In this document: in pieces, positions 7,882-14,874 of the stretch | How the letters are laid out: each line of letters starts with the position of its first letter | Numbering within the stretch: the stretch's first letter is position 1 | Source: Sporosarcina sp. ZBG7A | GTDB lineage: Bacteria > Bacillota > Bacilli > Bacillales_A > Planococcaceae | Assembly: GCF_000813425.1 (NCBI RefSeq) | Contig: NZ_JWIB01000002.1 | Location: 1 to 32,278 of the forward strand | Length of the DNA: 32,278 nt | Direction of reading: 5' to 3' | The notes under the pieces: model-generated | The model's database searches: none | What the model was told of the DNA's origin: nothing | Seen by the model: the letters and a program-made list of their open reading frames with translations, nothing else | Translations under genes and position numbers: made by a program

Positions 7882-8604
7882 ATGCTAGATAAGCAATCAG
7901 CCATCCCGATCTATGTTCAAATTGAGGATTATTTAAAAGAACAAATCGCTCAAGGCGTGTATCCCGTAAAGTCCCTTATCCCATCTGAGCGTGAATTGAC
8001 GGACATGTTTGGGGTTAGTCGTATGACAGTCCGTCAGTCGCTGACCAATTTAGTGAAAGATGGTTTGCTGTACCGAGAAAAAGGCCGCGGTACGTTTGTT
8101 GCAGAAGAAAAGATGGAACAGCCACTAAACGGATTAACAAGCTTTACAGAAGACATGAAAGAAAGAGGATTCGTACCTGGAACGAAACTGATCAGCTTCA
8201 GCCAAGTACATCCAGATCCGCAACTGTCTACACGGCTCGGGCTTTCTTCAGAAGCACTCGTCCATAAGGTGGTCCGGATTCGATACGCTGACGATACACC
8301 AATGGCGATTGAACGATCGTATTTGCCTGTGGAGTTGTTTCCTACACTCTCTGCAGAAGCATTGCAAGGCTCCTTGTACGCATTCATTGAGAAACAGGAG
8401 AAACTTGTGATCGGGCAAGCCACACAGCGGATGGAAGCGGCACTTGCAAAAACAGACGATGCCGGATACTTGCATATTGCACTTCCCGCTGCAGTTGTGC
8501 TCATCGAACGTGTAAGTACACTTGACGATGGTCGCATTTTTGAAGTCGTTCGAAGTACGTATCGGGCAGATCGATATAAATTCATTAGTGAAATAGGGAG
8601 GTGA
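7882..8604 (+). CDS. nagR: GntR-family (HutC/UTRA) transcriptional regulator, NagR-like
   Basis: This is a predicted repressor of the amino-sugar operon. The N-terminal winged helix (about 1-70) shows PSERELTDMFGVSRMTVRQS and the wing REKGRGTFV. A UTRA effector domain fills about 85-235, with the characteristic PMAIERSYLP. The family is known to sense GlcNAc-6-P or GlcN-6-P. A GTG at 7873 is in frame, but GGTGG (7872-7876) stands 5 nt before the ATG at 7882, which gives the conserved start LDKQSAIPIYVQIE; 240 aa. Its likely target is the palindrome at 4640-4657. The gene is transcribed with nagA, 32 nt after its stop. The symbol rests on context and family. Confidence 0.85.
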   Translation: MLDKQSAIPIYVQIEDYLKEQIAQGVYPVKSLIPSERELTDMFGVSRMTVRQSLTNLVKDGLLYREKGRGTFVAEEKMEQPLNGLTSFTEDMKERGFVPGTKLISFSQVHPDPQLSTRLGLSSEALVHKVVRIRYADDTPMAIERSYLPVELFPTLSAEALQGSLYAFIEKQEKLVIGQATQRMEAALAKTDDAGYLHIALPAAVVLIERVSTLDDGRIFEVVRSTYRADRYKFISEIGR

Positions 8605-8609
8605 ATGTC

Positions 8610-9332
8610 ATGAATTCCTACTTCAGCGAAATCACTACACTTTTAACAGAAGCAGGAAGCGCAGCGAAAGAGCCGGTGGGACAGGCTTCTACACAACTGG
8701 CCGATCGAATTGCAAAAGGTGGAATCATTCATCTCTTCGGGTCTGGGCATTCCCAATTGCTTGCACAGGAAGGTTTTTTTCGAGCCGGAAGTCTTGCCTG
8801 TGTCCAACCCATTTCCATTGGACCTCTCATGTTGCACGAAGGTGCGCTGCTTTCATCCGAAAACGAGAAAGATCCTGACTTCAGCAAAACCTTTCTAACG
8901 AGCCTCGACATTCGACCAGAAGATGTCGTCATCATCATTTCGAATTCAGGGCGGAACCCGGTGCCGATTGATGTGGCGCAATATTCGAATTCGCAAGGCT
9001 CATATACGGTTTCCATTCAGTCTTTATTGTATACTGAAAAAGAACATCCTTCTCGTCATTCTTCAGGTAAACGACTGGAAGCATCAGTGTCAACTGTGCT
9101 GGATACGAAAGTCCCTCCAGGCGACGGAATCATGCACATCGATGGGATCCAATGCGGTCCTGCGTCGTCAGTAATTGGGAATGCGTTGCTTCATGGTTTG
9201 TTCTGTGAGGTTGTCGTGCGAATGAATGAGAATGGAATAGAGCCGCCTGTTTTTAAAAGTGGTAATATAGAGGGCAACGAATCACATAACAATGCACTCG
9301 TCGCCCACTACAGCGACCGCATCCAGTTTTGA
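8610..9332 (+). CDS. SIS-domain sugar-phosphate-binding protein (UPF0309-like)
   Basis: This 240-residue single-SIS-domain protein belongs to the uncharacterised sugar-isomerase-domain group resembling UPF0309. Sugar-phosphate binding is shown by HLFGSGHSQLLAQE and by IIISNSGRNPVPIDVA, the two Ser-rich loops of the SIS fold. SRHSSGKRL and the C-terminal EPPVFKSGNIEGNESHN are typical of this subgroup. The ATG at 8610 is 8 nt after GGAGG (8597-8601), which overlaps the end of nagR; a GTG at 8601 lies within the ribosome site. It occupies the place where nagB would be expected, so it might deaminate or isomerise glucosamine-6-phosphate, but that is a hypothesis. It is not an obvious MurQ etherase: it is shorter and lacks that family's motifs. 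Confidence 0.82.
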   Translation: MNSYFSEITTLLTEAGSAAKEPVGQASTQLADRIAKGGIIHLFGSGHSQLLAQEGFFRAGSLACVQPISIGPLMLHEGALLSSENEKDPDFSKTFLTSLDIRPEDVVIIISNSGRNPVPIDVAQYSNSQGSYTVSIQSLLYTEKEHPSRHSSGKRLEASVSTVLDTKVPPGDGIMHIDGIQCGPASSVIGNALLHGLFCEVVVRMNENGIEPPVFKSGNIEGNESHNNALVAHYSDRIQF

Positions 9333-9353
9333 CTTTAAAGGAGAGATTTAGTT

Positions 9354-9620
9354 ATGGAAAAGAAAACGTACACAATTACAAGTAGCGAAGGGTTGCACGC
9401 ACGACCGTGCTCCATGCTCGTATCAGCAGTAACACCATTCAAATCAGAAGTAACAATTACGTACAAGGAGCGAACTGCTAACTTGAAATCCATTATGGGT
9501 GTCATGGGCATGGGGATTGAATCCGGTGCGCAAGTTGAAATCACAGCAGACGGCGCTGACGAGTCAGAGGCGATCGCAAAAGTGGATGATATTATGAAAA
9601 AAGAAAGTATCGGCGAGTGA
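9354..9620 (+). CDS. ptsH: Phosphocarrier protein HPr
   Basis: HPr relays phosphate from enzyme I to the EIIA domains. The 88-residue protein has the catalytic His15 in GLHARP and the regulatory Ser46 in LKSIMGVMGMGI, the site used by HPr kinase in Bacillota. The presence of Ser46 argues for CcpA-mediated catabolite repression in this organism. AAAGGAGAG stands 8 nt before the ATG. Its stop overlaps the ptsI start (GTGA, 9617-9620). It follows the SIS-domain gene by 21 nt and is part of the amino-sugar operon rather than a separate ptsHI locus. Confidence 0.97.
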   Translation: MEKKTYTITSSEGLHARPCSMLVSAVTPFKSEVTITYKERTANLKSIMGVMGMGIESGAQVEITADGADESEAIAKVDDIMKKESIGE

Positions 9621-11326
9621 AACAAACTATTACAGGCATCGGTGTATCTGACGGAATAGCGATCGCCAAAGCATACCGTTTGGAAACGCCAGACCTGACA
9701 GTTGAAAAACTAACTATTGAGCAACCTGAACTGGAAATTGCCCGATTTGAAGCTGCTAAAGCTGAAGCGGCAGTTGAACTAGAAGCGATCCGAGCGAAAG
9801 CCGCTGAAAACTTCGGGGAAGACAAAGCGGCAATTTTTAGCGCGCATTTACTCGTGTTAAATGACCCAGAGCTTGAGAGCAGCGTTAAAGGTAGCATTGA
9901 ACAAGGCGTCAACGCAGAGTTTGCCTTGCAACAAGCTGCGGATACCTTCACAGCGATGTTCGAAGCGATGGACAACGAATATATGAGAGAACGTGCTGCA
10001 GACGTTCGCGACGTGACTAAGCGTCTCCTGGCTAAACTGTTAGGTGTTCATGTATCCGATCCTTCTACAATCAATGAAGAAGTGATCATTATTGCAGATG
10101 ACTTAACACCTTCTGCAACGGCTCAATTGAATAAGCAATTCGTCAAAGGATTCGTAACGGATATCGGAGGGCGTACATCGCACTCTGCAATCCTCGGTAG
10201 AATGCTGGAGATTCCAGCGGTTGTCGGAACGAAAACTGCTATGGCGTCGATTGAACAGGGAACTTCTCTGATTGTCGATGGTACGGACGGAACGGTTTTA
10301 CTAGAACCGACTGATGAAGACACGCGAGCTTATGAAACGAAGAAAGTGACGTTCGAGCAAGATAAGGAATTGTTGAAGCGCTTTGTTTCTGAATCGACTG
10401 TTACAAGTGATGGACATCACGTTGAAGTGGGCGCGAATATTGCGTCAACTGAAGACTTGCCATTAGCGGATAAAAACGGAGCTGAGGGCGTTGGTTTGTT
10501 CCGTACAGAATTCCTCTATATGGGGAAAAGTGATTTCCCAACTGAAGAGGAGCAGTACGACGCTTACAAAACTGTTCTGACTTCCATGGGAGAACGTCCA
10601 ACGGTTGTCCGGACACTAGATATTGGCGGCGACAAGGAGTTAAGCTATTTCAGTACGCCTGAAGAGATGAACCCATTCCTTGGACAGCGCGCCATTCGTC
10701 TTTGTTTTGAACATCCAGAAATGTTCCGTACTCAGTTACGTGCATTGCTGCGCGCAAGTGTTCACGGCAACTTGAAGATCATGTTCCCAATGATTGCTAC
10801 GCTGGAGGAATTCCGTCGTGCAAAAGGCATGTTACTTGAAGAACAAGAGAAGCTACAGGCTAAAGGCATAGAAGTCAGCGATACGTATGAAGTAGGGATG
10901 ATGCTTGAAATCCCTGCAGCTGCAGTCATCGCAGATTTGTTTGCAAAAGAAGTCGACTTCTTCTCAATCGGTACGAATGATCTGATTCAATATACGATGG
11001 CGGCAGACCGCATGAACGAAACGGTTTCGTATTTGTATCAGCCGAATCATCCGTCTGTGTTGCGCCTCATTCATAACGTGATTCAAGCCGCTCATAAAGA
11101 AGGCAAGTGGGTTGGTATGTGTGGTGAAGTGGCGGGAGATCCACTGTCCATCCCTGTTTTACTAGGTATGGGACTGGATGAGTTCTCAATGAGCCCTTCG
11201 AGCATTTTGAAAGCACGTGCTCAATTCGCGGATCTTTCTAAATCGGAATGGGAAGGGTATATCCCTGAAATTCTACAGATGGAAACATCCGAGAAGATTA
11301 TTGAATTTGTACAAGCACATAGCTAA
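9617..11326 (+). CDS. ptsI: PTS enzyme I (phosphoenolpyruvate-protein phosphotransferase)
   Basis: Enzyme I autophosphorylates from PEP and charges HPr, powering all PTS uptake. The 569-residue protein has the HPr-binding N-terminal domain, the swivelling His domain with GGRTSHSAILGR (His189, the canonical phospho-histidine position), and the PEP-binding barrel with the GLFRTEFLYM, IGTNDLIQYTMAADR and GMCGEVAGD (acid/base Cys) motifs. The GTG start overlaps the ptsH stop and has only a weak ribosome site, which implies translational coupling. It ends at a strong terminator and is the last gene of the operon. Confidence 0.97.
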   Translation: MKQTITGIGVSDGIAIAKAYRLETPDLTVEKLTIEQPELEIARFEAAKAEAAVELEAIRAKAAENFGEDKAAIFSAHLLVLNDPELESSVKGSIEQGVNAEFALQQAADTFTAMFEAMDNEYMRERAADVRDVTKRLLAKLLGVHVSDPSTINEEVIIIADDLTPSATAQLNKQFVKGFVTDIGGRTSHSAILGRMLEIPAVVGTKTAMASIEQGTSLIVDGTDGTVLLEPTDEDTRAYETKKVTFEQDKELLKRFVSESTVTSDGHHVEVGANIASTEDLPLADKNGAEGVGLFRTEFLYMGKSDFPTEEEQYDAYKTVLTSMGERPTVVRTLDIGGDKELSYFSTPEEMNPFLGQRAIRLCFEHPEMFRTQLRALLRASVHGNLKIMFPMIATLEEFRRAKGMLLEEQEKLQAKGIEVSDTYEVGMMLEIPAAAVIADLFAKEVDFFSIGTNDLIQYTMAADRMNETVSYLYQPNHPSVLRLIHNVIQAAHKEGKWVGMCGEVAGDPLSIPVLLGMGLDEFSMSPSSILKARAQFADLSKSEWEGYIPEILQMETSEKIIEFVQAHS

Positions 11327-11330
11327 AAAG

Positions 11331-11362
11331 AAAAGCGGAACCGAATTGACGGTTCCGCTTTT
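11331..11362. terminator. Bidirectional terminator between ptsI and the YusW-like gene
   Basis: AAAAGCGGAACCG (11331-11343) pairs perfectly with CGGTTCCGCTTTT (11350-11362) around a 6-nt loop. The flanking A-run and T-run let it work in both directions, serving ptsI and the convergent lipoprotein gene. Confidence 0.88.
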
Positions 11363-11364
11363 AC

Positions 11365-11916
11365 TTATTTTTTATCTTCAAATTGGATTTTTTGACCATC
11401 AGGCATCGTGATTTCAATATCAAATTTAACGTAATCATCTTTCAAATCGAACGCTTCCAATGCTTGTTGAATGGCTTGTTCTTTTGAAGTGGTTTCTGTA
11501 ATGTCCAGCTTTTCTAATCTTGGATAAATCTCATCGAACGCTTCCCGTCCATGCAAATTGGAATTGGAAAGTTCATCCTCAACAGTCGATTCCACCTTGC
11601 CGTTGTCTTGTTCGATTTCAATTTCATATTCTTTGTTTTTTCCATAATCGACTTCCAGCTCAAATTCGTCGTAAGTCAGCTTGTCCATTTTCTCTTTCAT
11701 GTAGCCCTGGTCACTGTCTGACGCTGTCGAGGAATCACTTGTACCCGAAGAAGTGTTCTTGTTAGTGGACTCATCGTTAGCGGTTCCAGACTCAGTTGTC
11801 GTATCTTCCGTACTGGTTGTTGTGTCTTTTTCTGTGTTCGTGTCATTGTTGCCACAAGCGCCTAGAAGTAAGGCTGTCGCAAGAACGCTTCCTGCAATAG
11901 ATGCTGATTTTCTCAT
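11365..11916 (-). CDS. YusW-like lipoprotein
   Basis: This secreted, lipid-anchored protein is of unknown function. The signal peptide ends in the lipobox LLGACG with Cys21. Residues about 22-70 are a low-complexity Thr/Ser/Asp/Glu/Asn linker, as often found on the outside of the membrane. The C-terminal ~110 residues (YDEFELEVDYGKNKEYEIE onward, ending ITMPDGQKIQFEDKK) resemble the YusW-like domain of Bacillus. AGGAGG lies 8 nt before the ATG. The gene is a single unit, divergent from the GlcD-type gene and convergent with ptsI. Nothing in the neighbourhood indicates its job. Confidence 0.75.
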   Translation of the reverse strand: MRKSASIAGSVLATALLLGACGNNDTNTEKDTTTSTEDTTTESGTANDESTNKNTSSGTSDSSTASDSDQGYMKEKMDKLTYDEFELEVDYGKNKEYEIEIEQDNGKVESTVEDELSNSNLHGREAFDEIYPRLEKLDITETTSKEQAIQQALEAFDLKDDYVKFDIEITMPDGQKIQFEDKK

Positions 11917-11948
11917 GATGAAGGCCTCCTATAGATTATGCATTACTT

Positions 11949-11976
11949 ATAGTATTCCCTGCTTATTGAATTACAA
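11949..11976 (-). promoter_or_regulatory. Predicted promoter of the YusW-like gene
   Basis: On the minus strand TTGTAA (11976-11971) and TACTAT (11954-11949) lie 16 nt apart, about 33 nt before the ATG. The -35 hexamer occupies the same six bases as the -35 of the opposite promoter. Confidence 0.5.
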
Positions 11977-11999
11977 ACGAGATCAGAATGAGTTATAAT
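11971..11999 (+). promoter_or_regulatory. Predicted promoter of the GlcD-type gene
   Basis: TTACAA (11971-11976) and a perfect TATAAT (11994-11999) are 17 nt apart. An in-frame TTG at 11999 falls in the -10 box and so cannot be the translation start. Confidence 0.6.
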
Positions 12000-12031
12000 T
12001 GTGGAAATTATATAAATTAAGGAAGAAAGGA

Positions 12032-13417
12032 ATGGATTGGATGACTACTTCAGTTGACCAACTTTTTGCTGAATTAATGGATTTTTTAGAACAGGAGCAA
12101 GTGACACAAAACGAGACAGTACGCGACTTACATAGCAAGGACGAATCTTACCATACGCCAAGCCTCCCGGATCTTGTAGTATTCCCCAGATCCACTGAAG
12201 AGGTGAGCAGGATTGTGAAAGCTGCAGGGAATTTAAACGTCCCTGTAATTCCATTCGGCGTCGGCTCCAGTCTAGAGGGACACGTAATCCCATATGATCA
12301 TGGAATTACAATCGATTTCACTGAGATGAACCAAATACTACAAGTGAATCCTTCAGACATGCTGGTGACTGTACAACCTGGAGTGACTCGTTCTGCATTG
12401 AACAAAGAGTTAAAAAAACATGGGCTATTCTTCTCTGTTGACCCAGGAGCAGATGCCACACTTGGTGGTATGGCGGCAACGAACGCAAGTGGTACGACAT
12501 CCGTGAAATACGGCGTCATGCGTGATCAGGTGAGAGATCTGGAAGTGGTTCTAGCGGATGGAACTGTTATTCACACAGGGAACAAAGCGGCCAAATCGTC
12601 CTCAGGCTATCATCTGAATGGATTATTTGTCGGGTCAGAAGGAACTCTCGGATGTTTTACTGAATTGACACTCCGTGTGTTTGGAATTCCGGAAGTAACA
12701 ACCGCTGCACGTGCAACATTCACGTCCATTACGAATGCCATTGAAGCGGTGCCTGCAATTTTGCAAGCTGGCATTCCCATTGCCCGTGTGGAACTGGTCG
12801 ACACGGAATCCATTCGACAAGTGAATGCGTATAGTGAAACGGATTACGCGGAACTGCCAACACTCTTTTTGGAGTTTCATGGCAACGAAGCCGGTCTCGC
12901 ACAAGACGTTGCGTTTACAGAAGAAATAGTCGCAGACTTCAGCTGCAAAGAGATCTTGTTCGAAACGGAAACTGCGAGTCGCAATCGTCTATGGGAAGCG
13001 CGACACAATGCAGCATATGCCTATACACATGGCTTCCCAGGCAAACAGATGATGTTGACGGATGTATGCGTCCCAATTTCTAAACTAGCTGAAGCTGTGG
13101 TTTTTGCGCGTGAAGAACTCGACAGAACAGGGCTTGAAGGCGGAATCGTCGGACACGTTGGAGATGGTAATTTCCACGTATTGTTAATGATCGACCATGA
13201 AAATGTTGAAGAACTCAAAATCGCAGATGAATACAATGAAACCATCGTCCGACGTGCGCTCGCATGTGGTGGAACGTGTACTGGAGAGCATGGTGTCGGC
13301 GTTGGCAAACAGAAATACCAGCGAGATGAGCATGGCGCTGCGTATGACGTCATGTTGAAGATCAAGCAAGTGCTGGATCCCGAGAATTTATTGAACCCAG
13401 GGAAATTAATCAAGTGA
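12032..13417 (+). CDS. FAD-linked 2-hydroxyacid oxidase/dehydrogenase, GlcD family
   Basis: This is a flavoprotein predicted to oxidise a D-2-hydroxyacid such as glycolate or D-lactate. The N-terminal FAD-binding domain shows PFGVGSSLEGH, TVQPGVTRSALN, SVDPGADATLGGMAATNASGTTSVKYG and FVGSEGTLGCFTE. The C-terminal FAD-oxidase domain has the metal-site HVGDGNFHVL and GGTCTGEHGVGVGKQKY and ends NPGKLIK. ATG 12032 has AAGGAAG 7-8 nt upstream; ATG 12041, with GAAAGGA upstream, is an alternative. It is a monocistronic unit closed by a terminator, with no GlcE or GlcF partner beside it, which favours a one-subunit D-lactate-type dehydrogenase. The substrate cannot be settled from sequence. Confidence 0.87.
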   Translation: MDWMTTSVDQLFAELMDFLEQEQVTQNETVRDLHSKDESYHTPSLPDLVVFPRSTEEVSRIVKAAGNLNVPVIPFGVGSSLEGHVIPYDHGITIDFTEMNQILQVNPSDMLVTVQPGVTRSALNKELKKHGLFFSVDPGADATLGGMAATNASGTTSVKYGVMRDQVRDLEVVLADGTVIHTGNKAAKSSSGYHLNGLFVGSEGTLGCFTELTLRVFGIPEVTTAARATFTSITNAIEAVPAILQAGIPIARVELVDTESIRQVNAYSETDYAELPTLFLEFHGNEAGLAQDVAFTEEIVADFSCKEILFETETASRNRLWEARHNAAYAYTHGFPGKQMMLTDVCVPISKLAEAVVFAREELDRTGLEGGIVGHVGDGNFHVLLMIDHENVEELKIADEYNETIVRRALACGGTCTGEHGVGVGKQKYQRDEHGAAYDVMLKIKQVLDPENLLNPGKLIK

Positions 13418-13426
13418 TTTAAGTGG

Positions 13427-13454
13427 AAAGGGCTTTCGCAAAGCCCTTTTTTAC
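13427..13454 (+). terminator. Intrinsic terminator after the GlcD-type gene
   Basis: AAAGGGCTTT (13427-13436) pairs with AAAGCCCTTT (13440-13449) over a 3-nt loop and is followed by a T-run. Confidence 0.85.
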
Positions 13455-13493
13455 TTGGAGTGAAACGGCATGTTGCACACGGGATGTCAGTGT

Positions 13494-13653
13494 GCTCATA
13501 AATCTTGATATCTGCTCATAAATCTCAGAAAGTGATCATAAACCTGGGAATCCGCTCATAAATTCAGAAATGTGATCATAAACCTCGAAAAATGCTCATA
13601 AACTAAAAATAACGCTCATAAAATTTATATTCTGCTCATAAGTCCTGCTGGCC
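13494..13653. repeat. Eight-copy degenerate tandem array with exact 20-bp period
   Basis: A core G(C/A)TCATAAA recurs at 13494, 13514, 13534, 13554, 13574, 13594, 13614 and 13634, every copy exactly 20 bp after the last. Six cores read GCTCATAAA or nearly so; copies 3 and 5 read GATCATAAA; the last copy ends in G. The following ~11 bp vary, with a YCT then A-rich tendency. There is no long ORF across it and the period is not a multiple of three. Core length and variable part are too short for CRISPR. It lies in a gene-free 444-bp gap (13418-13861). Function is unknown; regularly phased protein binding is one possibility. Confidence 0.85.
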
Positions 13654-13861
13654 CCATTGGATAACCCCTGAAAAATCCAGAGAACATCTACTTTTAAAGA
13701 ATTTCCATCCTTAAACAAGCGTAGCGCTACCAATTAATCCCTTAATGCACTAGAATTGTGTCCCGTTATCAACAAAACCCCAGATTTGTCGGAGAAATCA
13801 CTCGTTGTGCCGGACATCCTCGAAAATCAAAACCACTACGTAAAAGTAGAAAGTATTTACA
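13654..13861. other. Gene-free remainder of the intergenic gap
   Basis: No ORF or RNA gene was recognised. There is a perfect 10-bp palindrome GTAGCGCTAC (13721-13730) and three loosely similar TTGT-CC/CGG motifs at about 13756, 13786 and 13805. A weak CTAC/GTAG hairpin near 13840 precedes the end of the LysR gene. No convincing terminator for the LysR gene was found. Confidence 0.4.
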
Positions 13862-14767
13862 TTAACACTCCCGAAACAGTTTCAACTCACGATTATTGAG
13901 CAATAGCTCCAAAAAGACTTTTAGCGCCTTTGTCTGGTACTGAGAACTGGTTACAATCGAGAATTGGCGGATAAATGGTAAGTCTTTTACGGGTAATTGA
14001 ACTAACTCCCCATAACGAATTTCCTTTTGAACTGCCCACTCTGACAACAAACTAATTCCTAGCCCTGCTTCAACGGCTTCCTTAATGGGTTGGGTACTAC
14101 TGAACTGCATCGTACGGGCAGGAGTTAAGGCGTAGCGTTCAAACACAGCTTCTACAGCCTCTCGTGTGCCGGAACCCTCTTCTCGGATGATCCACGTCTG
14201 TTCGATCAACTCTTTCCATTCGATTGCTGTTGTTTTTAACGAAAGTGGATGGTCTGCTGACGCTACAAGAATCATCCGATCTTCCGCGAAAGCTTGTGTG
14301 GTCAGTTGCCGATTTTCTTTGAACCGACCTTCAACGATGCCTACATCAAGTTGTCGACTCATGATGAGGTCTGCAATTTCTGCAGTATTGCCAATTGTCA
14401 CATCTGGTTGAATGCGTGGATAATCTTCGAGCAATCGAGCCAATATATGAGGAAGCACATATTCACCGAACGTATAACTGGCACCAATCGAGAGCTGTCC
14501 GCTAGCTTCGTGCGACAAATCATTGACTAAATGGTGCATGCGACCATATAATCCAACGATTTCTTTCGCGTGGTGATACACAATTTCACCAGCTTTTGTC
14601 AGTCGGACATACTTGTTTGTCCTTTCCAGCAAGCGCACATTCATCGTCTCTTCCAAGGAACGAATATATTGACTTACTGCAGGCTGGGTCATATGAAGAT
14701 CCTCAGCTGCACGTGAAAAGCTTTTCTTTTCTGTGACCGTCACAAAGACGTTTAAAGCTTGGTCCAC
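13862..14767 (-). CDS. LysR-family transcriptional regulator
   Basis: This 301-residue LysR-type regulator has the N-terminal winged helix (about 1-60, SFSRAAEDLHMTQPAVSQYIRSLE) and a periplasmic-binding-like effector domain (about 90-295, SIGASYTFGEYVLPHILARL, LDVGIVEGRF). It resembles the CysL/YeiE branch. The start is a GTG with AAAGGA 8 nt upstream. It is divergent from a YeiH-type exporter, the arrangement known for yeiE/yeiH in enterics, so it probably activates that gene. The shared 107-bp gap holds an imperfect palindrome. The effector, perhaps a sulfur or sulfite-related compound, is inferred only from the neighbour. Confidence 0.9.
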   Translation of the reverse strand: MDQALNVFVTVTEKKSFSRAAEDLHMTQPAVSQYIRSLEETMNVRLLERTNKYVRLTKAGEIVYHHAKEIVGLYGRMHHLVNDLSHEASGQLSIGASYTFGEYVLPHILARLLEDYPRIQPDVTIGNTAEIADLIMSRQLDVGIVEGRFKENRQLTTQAFAEDRMILVASADHPLSLKTTAIEWKELIEQTWIIREEGSGTREAVEAVFERYALTPARTMQFSSTQPIKEAVEAGLGISLLSEWAVQKEIRYGELVQLPVKDLPFIRQFSIVTSSQYQTKALKVFLELLLNNRELKLFREC

Positions 14768-14797
14768 TTACTCAATCCTTTCTCACATATGAATTTA

Positions 14798-14835
14798 CTT
14801 ATGATAGCTATTATATATTGTTATTTTCCTTATGA
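14798..14835. promoter_or_regulatory. Candidate LysR binding region in the divergent gap
   Basis: ATGATAGCTATTAT (14801-14814) is a palindrome with one mismatch, of the size expected for a LysR recognition site. CTTATGA occurs twice, at 14798-14804 and 14829-14835, 31 bp apart, about three helical turns. The position between the two divergent genes fits a recognition-plus-activation site layout. Confidence 0.45.
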
Positions 14836-14874
14836 GAACTAGGAGCGTATACTGAACGACAGGAGGTGTTCCAC

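Noticed and set aside
8034..8585. Minus-strand 183-codon open frame inside the GntR regulator gene
   Set aside because: It is the antisense shadow of a gene with clear family motifs, has serine-rich low-information content and no ribosome site.
8610..9332. MurQ-type N-acetylmuramic acid 6-phosphate etherase
   Set aside because: The protein shares only the SIS fold; it is about 60 residues shorter and its Ser loops and C-terminus match the UPF0309-like group instead.
11999..12031. TTG start at 11999 for the GlcD-type gene
   Set aside because: It falls in the predicted TATAAT box and lacks a ribosome site; ATG 12032 or 12041 fits.
13494..13653. Possible CRISPR array
   Set aside because: The repeated core is only about 9 bp and the variable part about 11 bp; CRISPR repeats and spacers are each more than 20 bp, and no cas gene is present.
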